Shown here piece after piece: positions 17,706 through 26,021 of a stretch of 64,000 nucleotides of DNA. This DNA is from CAZWDL01 sp964632995. GTDB lineage: Bacteria; Bacteroidota; Bacteroidia; Chitinophagales; Saprospiraceae. Every line of letters starts with the position of its first letter. The stretch's first letter is position 1. The stretch lies in the NCBI GenBank assembly GCA_964632995.1, contig CAZWDL010000015.1, forward strand, positions 1-64,000. The letters are read 5' to 3'. The translations under genes and the position numbers were made by a program. Below the pieces are notes generated by a model. That model did not search any database and had not been told where the DNA came from. It worked only from the letters and a program-made list of their open reading frames with translations.

Positions 17706-17861
17706 ATTTATTTAAATGGTATTTTTATAGACAAAAATAGGGTTATGCCGGGAAATCAGCAGAAGAAATTTTCAGAATTACTTTTTTGCGAAAAGCAATA
17801 CCTTGAAAAAGAGTAGAAAAAGTATTAAAAAATAAAAATACAAGAAAAATAAGCCCGTTGC

Positions 17862-17893
17862 ATTGATCGTTCATCATAAGGCAGTTATCTTTG
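17862..17893 (+). promoter_or_regulatory. Candidate promoter of the TonB receptor/DUF5689 pair
   Basis: TATCTTTG at 17886-17893 matches the -7 TAnnTTTG element exactly, with ATTG at 17862-17865 as a three-out-of-four -33 element and a 20-bp spacer. Transcription would start near 17900, leaving a leader of about 150 nt. The rest of the 343-bp gap (17706-18048) is AT-rich DNA in which I see no gene. Confidence 0.45.
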
Positions 17894-18048
17894 ACAGATG
17901 CTTCTGCATGATAACGCAGATCCAAGTGACTATCCCAATTTCCCCCCGGAGTGATAAAATTCACCTATCGACACACCACCCATAAAGGGAGGTTCTATTG
18001 AAAGGTAGGCCCCAGGACTAATTTTTAAACGACCGATTACCAAGAACT

Positions 18049-20853
18049 ATGCTTCGAGTAGTACACCAAAAGCTTCTACTAGGCGTCCTTTTTATCCTGT
18101 TGGGGCAGGCGTCTGGCTGGGGACAAACAATCATTCAGGGAACGGTTAGGGATACCCGGACGGATAAACCTGTTGCCAATACGACAGTTTTCTTTCTGTT
18201 GAAAACGACCCTTACCAACGAATCCGGCCGTTTTATTTTCAAAACGCCGCGATTGGAACAGGATGTGGTACTCGTTTTTGAAAAAAACGGTTATGAGACC
18301 AAGACCATCCACTTTCAGCTCTCGGGTCAAAATGAAATAGATATCGGTATTATTCCACTGCGGCCGCAGGAGGACATTGACCAGATGATGTCGGAAGATT
18401 TTGTTCCGACGGTTACCTTTGAGGGGGGGCAAAGCGTGGGGACGGGAGCGGAATCCCTCTCGGGCTTGCTGGCGGCTTCTCCGGATGCTTTTATTTCTAC
18501 AGCTGCTTATCATTTTGCTGCTGCCCGCTTTCGCTTGCGCGGGTACGACAGCCGAAACACCGGAGTTTTACTGAACGGTGTACCGCTCAATGACCCGGGC
18601 AGCGGTATGCTCAGTTGGTATTCCTGGGCTGGCCTTAATGATGTACTCCGGAACCGTCGCAGCGAAGTGGGCCTGAGCCCATCAGCTTTTGCTTTCGGCG
18701 GCATCGGCGGTGCTACCTCTATCGATACCCGCGCTTCCCGGCAACGCCGTCAGATCAAAGCCTCTTACGCCGTTGCCAATCGCCTTTACCGCAACAAGGC
18801 CATGCTCTCTTTGTCTACCGGAACCCGCCCGGACGGCTGGGCGGCTACGATCGCGGGCTCGAGGCGTTGGGCGCAGGAAGGCGCCATTCCCGGTGCTTTC
18901 TACGACGGCTGGTCCTACTTTTTGTCATTGAGCAAACAATTGGGTAAGGCACACGAGTTTAACCTGACCGCTTTCGGCTCCCCGATTTCGCAGGGGCTTC
19001 AGTCGGCCACCACCAAGGAATTCTATGGCCTGGCTGAATCCAACTCCTATAACCCCAACTGGGGCTTTCAGGCAGGAGAGATACGCAACGCCTCGGTCCG
19101 GCGCATGCACCAGCCTACGGCGATTCTTCGCCACGACTGGAAGATGGGCGGGCAGACTACGCTGACCACAGCGGCCTCCTACCAAATCGGGCGCATGGGC
19201 AATACCGGACTGTATTGGTACGACGGTCGCGATCCCCGCCCTGCTTACTACCGGCGCAGCCCCGGATTTATGGATAACGGGCAGTCGGACGCCGTCGCCG
19301 AGAAATTTCGCAGCGACCCGTCGGTCAGCCAGGTCAACTGGGCAAGGCTTTACGATGTCAACCGGAATAACCTGGCCACGATCGAAGGCGCCAACGGTAT
19401 TGCGGGTAATGACATCACCGGCCGCCGGGCTCAGTACCTGATCGAAGAACAACGTCGCGACGAAGAACTGCTCAGCGTGAGAACCAACCTAAAAAGTGTT
19501 ATAAGCAGCCGTTTTGCCCTCAGCGGAGGCCTGGAGTGGCAACAGTGGCAAAGCCAGCGCTTTAAGCTCGTAGATGACCTGCTCGACGCCGACTACTATC
19601 TCGATATCGACAAGTTTGCCGAATTGGCTTATCCCAGTAATCCGGACGCCCGGCATCCGGATCTCAACCGCCCGGACCGGGTGGTGCAGAAAGGAGATAC
19701 CTTCGGCTATAACTATCGTCACAACCTGCAGCGGGCCGCTGCCTGGCTCCAATTCGAGTTCACCTTTCGCAAAATCGATATATTCCTGGCAGGGCATGGC
19801 TCAATGACTGAATTTTACCGGGAAGGACTGTGGCGCAACGGTATTTTTCCCAACACATCGGCCGGCCCCTCGGAAAAAGTGCGTTTTGAAAACTACGGAG
19901 GAAAAGCAGGGCTGTCGATCAAGTTTAACGGCCGGAACTACCTGCAAATGATGGGGGCCTACCTCAACCGCGCTCCTTTCCAGGAGGATGCTTTTATCTC
20001 TCCCCGCACCCGCAGTGACATGGCGTCCAATCTCGAAAGCGAAACGATATACAGCGCCGAAGGAGGCTATCTCTACCGCGGCCCCTTCGCTAAAATACGC
20101 CTGACAGGGTACTACACGCGCTTTGAGAATCAGCTGCGTCACAACAGCTTCTATTTCGATAATGTTCGCGCGGCCGAAAATGTAGAGCAGCAGGGCGGAG
20201 AGATCAATTACCTTATGCAAGGCATCAATACCCAGCATTTCGGGGTGGAGGCGGCTGTTGACTGGGCTATTTTGCCTGGCTTGCGTATCACTACCACCGC
20301 TGCGGTAGGGCAATACACCTACATCAACCGGCCGGAAGTGACAGTGATGCTCGATCATCAAGAGGACCCACTGCGTTCTTATACGGCCTTCATCAAGAAT
20401 TTCTACGTACCCAATACGCCCCAGACTGCGCTGAGCGCCGGCCTCAATTACACTTCGCCGGGATATTGGTTCGCCAGTTTTAAGGTTAATTATTTCGATG
20501 ACATATGGCTGGATTTTAACCCCGATCGCCGCACGACAGAGGCAGTGGTATACCGTGCCGATGACGATGTAGTGAGCGAAGGGTCAGACCTTTGGAAGGC
20601 GATCATCTTTCAGGAAAAGGCGCCGGCGGCCTATACCCTGGATTTCTTCGGCGGAAAGTCTTTTCAGATTAATAATGTCTTTCTCGATTTAAACGTCGGG
20701 GTGAACAATATTCTCGACAATCAGGATTTTATTACCGGCGGCTACGAGCAGTTCCGCTTCGACTATGAGAACAAGGATGTCAACAAATATCCCAACCACT
20801 ACTTTTACGGGTGGGGAAGAAATTTCTTCGTTCAACTGGCCCTGAGGCTTTGA
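18049..20853 (+). CDS. TonB-dependent outer-membrane receptor
   Basis: A 934-residue outer-membrane transporter with a signal peptide (about 1-26, ending GWGQ). It continues with a carboxypeptidase-regulatory-like domain (IIQGTVRDTRTDKPVANTTV, about 27-110), a plug domain (region with RLRGYDSRNTGVLLNGVPLN, about 163-182) and a beta-barrel that ends in the aromatic strand FFVQLALRL. It is not of the SusC subtype: the DEVVVVGY-type motif is missing. The next gene, a DUF5689 lipoprotein, starts 20 bp downstream and is probably its surface partner. Substrate unknown. The import needs a TonB system encoded elsewhere. Confidence 0.88.
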   Translation: MLRVVHQKLLLGVLFILLGQASGWGQTIIQGTVRDTRTDKPVANTTVFFLLKTTLTNESGRFIFKTPRLEQDVVLVFEKNGYETKTIHFQLSGQNEIDIGIIPLRPQEDIDQMMSEDFVPTVTFEGGQSVGTGAESLSGLLAASPDAFISTAAYHFAAARFRLRGYDSRNTGVLLNGVPLNDPGSGMLSWYSWAGLNDVLRNRRSEVGLSPSAFAFGGIGGATSIDTRASRQRRQIKASYAVANRLYRNKAMLSLSTGTRPDGWAATIAGSRRWAQEGAIPGAFYDGWSYFLSLSKQLGKAHEFNLTAFGSPISQGLQSATTKEFYGLAESNSYNPNWGFQAGEIRNASVRRMHQPTAILRHDWKMGGQTTLTTAASYQIGRMGNTGLYWYDGRDPRPAYYRRSPGFMDNGQSDAVAEKFRSDPSVSQVNWARLYDVNRNNLATIEGANGIAGNDITGRRAQYLIEEQRRDEELLSVRTNLKSVISSRFALSGGLEWQQWQSQRFKLVDDLLDADYYLDIDKFAELAYPSNPDARHPDLNRPDRVVQKGDTFGYNYRHNLQRAAAWLQFEFTFRKIDIFLAGHGSMTEFYREGLWRNGIFPNTSAGPSEKVRFENYGGKAGLSIKFNGRNYLQMMGAYLNRAPFQEDAFISPRTRSDMASNLESETIYSAEGGYLYRGPFAKIRLTGYYTRFENQLRHNSFYFDNVRAAENVEQQGGEINYLMQGINTQHFGVEAAVDWAILPGLRITTTAAVGQYTYINRPEVTVMLDHQEDPLRSYTAFIKNFYVPNTPQTALSAGLNYTSPGYWFASFKVNYFDDIWLDFNPDRRTTEAVVYRADDDVVSEGSDLWKAIIFQEKAPAAYTLDFFGGKSFQINNVFLDLNVGVNNILDNQDFITGGYEQFRFDYENKDVNKYPNHYFYGWGRNFFVQLALRL

Positions 20854-20873
20854 CATCACCAAACTACTTTTCA

Positions 20874-22787
20874 ATGGAGGCGTACAAAAGAGAACTACCG
20901 ATTCCTTGTCTGATACTCTTATTACTTGTCGTTTTGACGGGCTGCGTCGATCAGGATTTCGATGAGCCTCCGGTTCCGGGCACGCCTGCGATCACAGCCA
21001 ATATGACGATACAGGAGTTGAAAAACCTCCACGTAATGGGCGAGGAAGATCAGCGGATTGATTCCAATATCATTATCGGAGGCATTGTCATCGCCGATGA
21101 TCAGTCGGGCAATTTTTTCAACAGCATTATTATTGAGGATGAAACAGCAGGGATTGAGTTGCGCCTCAATGCCGCGGGCTTATACAACGATTTCCCCACC
21201 GGCCGTATGGTCTACGTGCTTGTACAGGGGCTTTACCTGGGAGACGACCGGGGCGTGATCCAACTGAACGGAAGCCCGGATACCCCGCTGGAAGAACCCC
21301 TCATTGCTGACCACCTCATCGGCGCTGTCAGAAATCAGCCGCTTGTTGCCGATACGGTAGGGCTTAACGACCTTTCCGAAGACAGGATCAATACCCTGAT
21401 TCATCTCAAGGACCTGCAATTTACGGAGGCGGATACGGGCGTGGTTCTTGCCGACGCATCCAACCGAAAGTCCCTAAACCGGATACTGGAAAATTGCGAG
21501 GGGAATACCATTATACTTCGGACCAGTGGTTTCGCCCGTTTTGCCGGATCCCTGACACCGTCGTTGAGGGGGGGCATCACGGCGATTTACCGCGTTTCTA
21601 GAAATGATAAGCTGTTGTTCATCCGGGATATGGCGGATTTGCAATTCGAAGAAGAACGCTGCGGTCAGTCTTCGGGAGGAAACGATCCGGAGTTCCTCAC
21701 AATCTCGTCCTTGCGGGACTCCTTCGCCGATGGAACCCGCGTGGCTCCCTCCGATACCAAAATCAAAGGCATCGTCATTTCAGATAAAGATAACGGCAAT
21801 ATTGAAGCGACATCTATGGTGCTACAGGAAGGAGAGTCGGGTATCGCAATTCGCTTTCAGGAGGCTCATAACTTTGCACTCGGCGAAGAAGTAGAGATCA
21901 ATATCTCCGGGCAAGTGTTGGTCGAACTCCGGGGCTTGCTGGTACTGAATCAGGTTCGAAACAATCGCGCTACGAGCCTGGGGAATGCTGTTGCGCCCAA
22001 TCCGCGGCTGGTCACTCTGAAAGAAATTGAAAACAATGCCTTTAACCTGGAATCAACCCTGGTGAGGGTCGAAAATATTACATTATCCGGTGGCGATACC
22101 TGGGGTGGCCTGCTGACCGCTACCGATGATACCGGTACGATAATCCATTTTACCCGCAGCAGCGCCTCTTTTGCTGCTGAACTCCTGCCAGATAATAAGG
22201 TGAACCTGGTCGGTATCGTCTCTCAATTTAACGATTTGCAGTTGATGATACGCAACCTCAACGATGTCACCGAAGGTCCTGATACCGGTATCACCCCCCT
22301 GACGGAGCTGTACGAACCTTTCAGCAGCCAGAATGAAAATGCGGACATAGCGCTTGCCGGCTGGACCAACCTGGCGGTTAAAGGGGCGCAGCGATGGGTG
22401 GCTAAAGAATTCAATGGTAACAAATATGCGGAAATCACGGCCTACAATGCCGACAGTCCGGAAATCGAAAGCTGGTTGATCTCGCCGCCCCTCTTGCTCA
22501 ACGAGCCGCGAACACTCTCCTTCCGCAGCGCACAAGCCTTCTACGAACACGATGGTCTGTCCGTCTGGATTTCAAAAGATTTTAACGGAGAAAATTTCAA
22601 CCAGGCGACCTGGACCGAGCTCAACCCCACGATTGCCGGCGATAGTGTGGGGCAGAACCAGTGGGTTCCCTCCGGAGATACCGACCTTTCTGAATTTGAC
22701 GGCGTTGTTTATGTCGGATTCCGGTATGTGGGAACCAATACCACAAATACGACGACTTACCGAATCGATGATGTACGAGTGGAGTGA
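20874..22787 (+). CDS. DUF5689 lipoprotein with C-terminal choice-of-anchor-like domain
   Basis: With the ATG at 20874 the product has 637 residues and opens with a lipoprotein signal ending VVLTGC (about Cys24). The first half carries a DUF5689-type domain (ITANMTIQELKNLHVMGEED then a strand-rich region with IIGGIVIADDQSGNFFNSII). A second, similar unit starts at FLTISSLRDSFADGTRV and contains IKGIVISDKDNGNI, so the domain is duplicated. The last about 170 residues (LYEPFSSQNE, WTNLAVKGAQRWVAKEFNG, ESWLISPPLLLNEPRTLSFR) look like a choice-of-anchor J/MAM-like beta-sandwich. It is likely surface-exposed and works with the upstream TonB receptor. The ligand is unknown. Confidence 0.8.
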   Translation: MEAYKRELPIPCLILLLLVVLTGCVDQDFDEPPVPGTPAITANMTIQELKNLHVMGEEDQRIDSNIIIGGIVIADDQSGNFFNSIIIEDETAGIELRLNAAGLYNDFPTGRMVYVLVQGLYLGDDRGVIQLNGSPDTPLEEPLIADHLIGAVRNQPLVADTVGLNDLSEDRINTLIHLKDLQFTEADTGVVLADASNRKSLNRILENCEGNTIILRTSGFARFAGSLTPSLRGGITAIYRVSRNDKLLFIRDMADLQFEEERCGQSSGGNDPEFLTISSLRDSFADGTRVAPSDTKIKGIVISDKDNGNIEATSMVLQEGESGIAIRFQEAHNFALGEEVEINISGQVLVELRGLLVLNQVRNNRATSLGNAVAPNPRLVTLKEIENNAFNLESTLVRVENITLSGGDTWGGLLTATDDTGTIIHFTRSSASFAAELLPDNKVNLVGIVSQFNDLQLMIRNLNDVTEGPDTGITPLTELYEPFSSQNENADIALAGWTNLAVKGAQRWVAKEFNGNKYAEITAYNADSPEIESWLISPPLLLNEPRTLSFRSAQAFYEHDGLSVWISKDFNGENFNQATWTELNPTIAGDSVGQNQWVPSGDTDLSEFDGVVYVGFRYVGTNTTNTTTYRIDDVRVE

Positions 22788-23078
22788 ACTGGACCGGATG
22801 CTGGATGCCCAATAGTTAATGAAGCGCCTCGGCAACACTTTTGTACTTTACTTGTTTAGCTGTGGTAAGCGACGGACGATCAATAACTGTCGGGTCTTCT
22901 AGGAGTGCTTTTCCTTTTATCCGGCCCCGGCACTCCGTGTACGGGGTAAACTGTTGAATAACCGCCTCCCTTAGCTCTGCTAAGGTCGGGGACCTTCGCC
23001 TTGGCTAAAAGAAAAATCACTTGCCTATCTAAACCCGACACTTATTAATCGCACGTCGTTAAAGCATTCTTTATTATT
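22788..23078. other. Intergenic stretch with short inverted repeats
   Basis: About 290 bp between the DUF5689 gene and trmN6. It contains the small hairpins CCCCG...CGGGG (around 22925-22946) and CCTTAG...CTAAGG (around 22970-22986). The 21 bases at 22926-22946 (CCCGGCACTCCGTGTACGGGG) match a stretch at 44124-44144 at 18 of 21 positions. I see no gene and no T-run terminator. Confidence 0.4.
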
Positions 23079-23804
23079 ATGAGAGCTGTGGAATCCAAGC
23101 CTTTTGTATTCAAACAATTCGAAATATACCAGGATAAATGCGCGATGAAGGTCGGTACGGACGGTGTGCTGCTCGGCGCCTGGGTGGATGTATCGGACGT
23201 AGCAAACGCACTTGATATAGGAACAGGGACAGGGGTCATCGCTATTATGCTTGGACAACGGACCGAGAAGGCCCAAATCCACGCCGTAGAGATCGATGAA
23301 GTTTCCTTTGAGCAGGCCCGACGTAATATGGAGAGATCCTCCTGGTCGGAACATCTGAAGGTTTTTCATACCTCTATTCAGAATTTCCATCCTGCTGAGC
23401 CGGAGCACTATGATCTAATTGTGAGTAACCCCCCTTTTTTTACCGGCGGCACCTTTTCCAGTAACCAGCAGAGAAACCAGGTTCGGCATACTGTAAAAAT
23501 GCCCCACGGTGATCTGCTGACGGCCGTCCGGAATCTGCTTGCACCTTCCGGCCGTTTCTGTGTCGTCCTGCCGCACATAGAAGGACTGCGCTTTCAGGAA
23601 CTGGCTGAAACTTATCGCTTATTCTGCAACCGGGTCACAGAAGTAAGGCCGCTGCCCAACAAACCGGTAGAACGCTTGCTGCTGCAATTTGAGCGCCGCA
23701 AAGCGCCGGTTCGCCGTGATGAATTAGTATTGAAGAAGGAAGGTGGAAAAGGGTGGACAAAAGATTACAAAGACCTCACGCGTGAATTTTATCTGGAGGT
23801 ATGA
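23079..23804 (+). CDS. trmN6: tRNA1(Val) (adenine(37)-N6)-methyltransferase
   Basis: A 241-residue Rossmann-fold SAM methyltransferase of the YfiC/TrmN6 family, which methylates A37 next to the anticodon of tRNA1(Val). The N-terminal FKQFEIYQDKCAMKVGTDGV then LLGAW (11-35) is characteristic of the family. The SAM motif I is DIGTGTGV (46-53), and the catalytic NPPY-type motif is SNPPFF (116-121), as expected for N6-adenine transfer. The C-terminal section (RVTEVRPLPNKPVERLLLQF) is also typical. Full length. It converges on the small HTH gene, with a terminator between. Confidence 0.93.
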   Translation: MRAVESKPFVFKQFEIYQDKCAMKVGTDGVLLGAWVDVSDVANALDIGTGTGVIAIMLGQRTEKAQIHAVEIDEVSFEQARRNMERSSWSEHLKVFHTSIQNFHPAEPEHYDLIVSNPPFFTGGTFSSNQQRNQVRHTVKMPHGDLLTAVRNLLAPSGRFCVVLPHIEGLRFQELAETYRLFCNRVTEVRPLPNKPVERLLLQFERRKAPVRRDELVLKKEGGKGWTKDYKDLTREFYLEV

Positions 23805-23829
23805 GTACAGTTAAGTGTGTGTTGAAATG

Positions 23830-23870
23830 AAAGCGGGAAATAGGCCTTGAGCTTATTTCCCGCTTTTCTT
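23830..23870. terminator. Bidirectional terminator between trmN6 and HTH gene
   Basis: A 13-bp perfect stem (23830-23842 with 23854-23866, AAAGCGGGAAATA/TATTTCCCGCTTT) with an 11-base loop. T-rich DNA follows on the plus side and A/T-rich DNA on the other. It lies between two convergent stops. Confidence 0.75.
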
Positions 23871-24149
23871 TCACTGCTCTTCTTCAGCCAGCTGGCTTTC
23901 GTGATTTTCGGACTCCTCGATAATTTTCTTGGCGAGATCAAGTATTGTGGTGTCGTCCAGGTTGACGATGCCCCCGTTTGGACCCGGTTCGACATGTTTG
24001 TCGATTATTTGGCCGTTATCGTATTTGTTTGCTCCAAAGTAGTTGCGCACCGTTTGCTCATCAACTTGAAGCGTCTTGGCAATGCGAGCGACGCTACCGG
24101 TGGGGAGCCGGTGTTTGATTTCCCGCAATTCATTGAAGGTGATATTCAT
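23871..24149 (-). CDS. Small helix-turn-helix protein
   Basis: A 92-residue protein. Residues about 7-40 have the pattern of a DNA-binding helix-turn-helix (LREIKHRLPTGSVARIAKTL, then QVDEQTVRNYFG), in which the second helix carries the TVRN recognition pattern. A middle section (IIDKHVEPGPNGGIVNLDDT) is a conserved-looking Gly-rich turn, and the tail is an acidic helix. I recognise this as a small conserved protein of the phylum, but no function is known. DNA binding is inference from the HTH pattern. Its target is unknown, and the neighbours do not help. Confidence 0.65.
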   Translation of the reverse strand: MNITFNELREIKHRLPTGSVARIAKTLQVDEQTVRNYFGANKYDNGQIIDKHVEPGPNGGIVNLDDTTILDLAKKIIEESENHESQLAEEEQ

Positions 24150-24356
24150 ATTCTATTGATTTTGATTAAGAAAAGCCAATGTTTGTCGATTCCGCGTGTC
24201 GCTTTGTTTTGTAAGATAATATTTTTGGTTCTTAAATCAAAAGCTAACAATCCGGTATCGAAAAATTAAGAAAGCACCGCTCATTTTTCATCTGCCCCGG
24301 CACGGTGAATTCGCCAGGCTAAGTTTCGTTTGGCCGGGTAAATATCCGGCTTTTCG

Positions 24357-25994
24357 TTAAAACCTCGCCGAAATTCCCGCCATTGCGTTGAGCCCCAGTA
24401 CCGGATAGTACTGCCAGCGTTCCCGCTTATTATCAAGGATGTTATTGACTTTGGCGAAAGCACCGATATTTTCGGTAAAGAAGTACTCGGCGCCGGCGCT
24501 CAGGTCGAGCAGCGCATTCAGATTGCCTGCTTCTCCTTTTTCATCTTTAAAGGGCACGCCGTTCTGTATGAAAAGATCGGCACGGAGGCTGAGCTTTTCA
24601 CCAAGGGTTAGGTAGGTAGCGCCGACGTTAACATCGAGTGCGGGTAGATGCCAGGCTTTTTCTTCATTTTTCGGAGAATAGAAGTTTTGCGCGATGGCGC
24701 CGGTGAGGTTAAACCCTTCGAAGAGCGGCATGGTCAGTGAGCCCTTGATGGTAAAGATGTCTACCGTATCGTAGAGGACGTTGAAACGCGGGATAGTATC
24801 TTCGTTGGCCAGATAGAGGGCGAGGTCATTAGCGCGTTTATAACCGGCCTGAGCCTGATAGTCTGCCCCCAGCAGTTCGCCGTTGATACCCCCGTAGAAG
24901 TGTGTGTAACGTGTATTGCGTATATCGGGACGAGAGTTGATGAAAGGATTGTAATCGCTGAGGTTTTTGAAATTGTTTTTTTGCAGGCTTCCTTCGGCGC
25001 CCGCAAAAGCGGAAAGGATGTTTTCAATGACGTTAACGGCTACTTCCACATCCGGAAAGAAGAAGAACTCATCGTCGGAGTTAGCGATATTGGCGCCTAC
25101 TTTAGCGCGGAAGATATCCCCATGGTAGGTGAAGCTGGGATTCAGGAAGAAGTTGTTTAGGCTTTGTTTGGACGTATCCCTGTATCCGGTAAAATCAGTG
25201 CGGAAGAGCACCCGAAGGGCCTGCTCTTCCTGAAACCACTTAGTGCCCTGCAGCTGTAAGTCGAAGCCATTCTCCCGGGCGGCGTAATTATCCTGCAGGT
25301 TGTAGAAGTCAAATTTGCCGCTGTAATTGAAATCGGCCTGGGTAGGTTTGCTGTTGAAGATCTCTCCGCCCAGCGCAATGGTTTTGAAGCTTTGCCGGAC
25401 GTCATCGGCGGCGAAGGAAAGGGGGGCTTCGCTAGTATCGCGAGGAATGTTATTGTAGCCGTAATAGAACACATTGTCCTGAGTGTATCCTGCATGACCT
25501 TTTATGGCAAAGCCCATATCGTGGAAGTAAGTCCCCTCCAGGCCGGCATCGGTATAGCCGAATCGCTGGTTCTCTACATTATTGGTATTATTAGCAGAAC
25601 GGTGGAGCAGGTCGACATCCATCAGGAATTTATCATTATTGACCAGCGTGTAGCTTCCTTCCGCGTAGAGTAGGCGGGGGAATCCGCCTCCCAGGCGGGC
25701 GAAGCCGGGGTACATCTCCGGATTTGCTTCCGGCCGCAAGGCTACCGGACGGATGCGCGGAGCGGGATAGTCAATATTCATGGGGCGCCCCGTGATGTTG
25801 TACTGCTGTCGTTTGGTCATGGTATCGACCGGAGGTAGTTCCGGCTGCAGATCAAACTTTTTGGTTTCCATCAAGCGGGCGTTAAAGCTGCGGATGACAT
25901 CCACCTCTCCCGTCGGCAGTTCCTGCTGGCCGAAAAGCAGGGCAGGAGCTGTCAGTAGAAGAATAAGCAGAAATAAAAAAGGGAACTTGGTCAT
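24357..25994 (-). CDS. Outer-membrane beta-barrel (TonB receptor-like)
   Basis: A 545-residue protein with a signal peptide (about 1-22, ending LLFGQ). After a proline-rich leader (about 45-95, YPAPRIRPVALRPEANPEMY) the rest is a series of amphipathic strands with aromatic ends, as in outer-membrane barrels. It ends in Phe (LNAMAGISARF), the signal for barrel assembly, after the strand pair FAKVNNILDNKRERWQYYP that resembles the last strands of TonB receptors. A plug domain is not seen, so it is probably not an active transporter. It follows the 1044-residue TPR gene by 27 bp on the same strand and is likely its operon partner. Confidence 0.7.
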   Translation of the reverse strand: MTKFPFLFLLILLLTAPALLFGQQELPTGEVDVIRSFNARLMETKKFDLQPELPPVDTMTKRQQYNITGRPMNIDYPAPRIRPVALRPEANPEMYPGFARLGGGFPRLLYAEGSYTLVNNDKFLMDVDLLHRSANNTNNVENQRFGYTDAGLEGTYFHDMGFAIKGHAGYTQDNVFYYGYNNIPRDTSEAPLSFAADDVRQSFKTIALGGEIFNSKPTQADFNYSGKFDFYNLQDNYAARENGFDLQLQGTKWFQEEQALRVLFRTDFTGYRDTSKQSLNNFFLNPSFTYHGDIFRAKVGANIANSDDEFFFFPDVEVAVNVIENILSAFAGAEGSLQKNNFKNLSDYNPFINSRPDIRNTRYTHFYGGINGELLGADYQAQAGYKRANDLALYLANEDTIPRFNVLYDTVDIFTIKGSLTMPLFEGFNLTGAIAQNFYSPKNEEKAWHLPALDVNVGATYLTLGEKLSLRADLFIQNGVPFKDEKGEAGNLNALLDLSAGAEYFFTENIGAFAKVNNILDNKRERWQYYPVLGLNAMAGISARF

Positions 25995-26021
25995 TTCTCG
26001 AATTTGTTTTTAACTCAGCAA

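Noticed and set aside
22788..23078. A tRNA or other structural RNA gene
   Set aside because: The hairpins do not form a cloverleaf, and no CCA end, T-loop or anticodon arm can be fitted.
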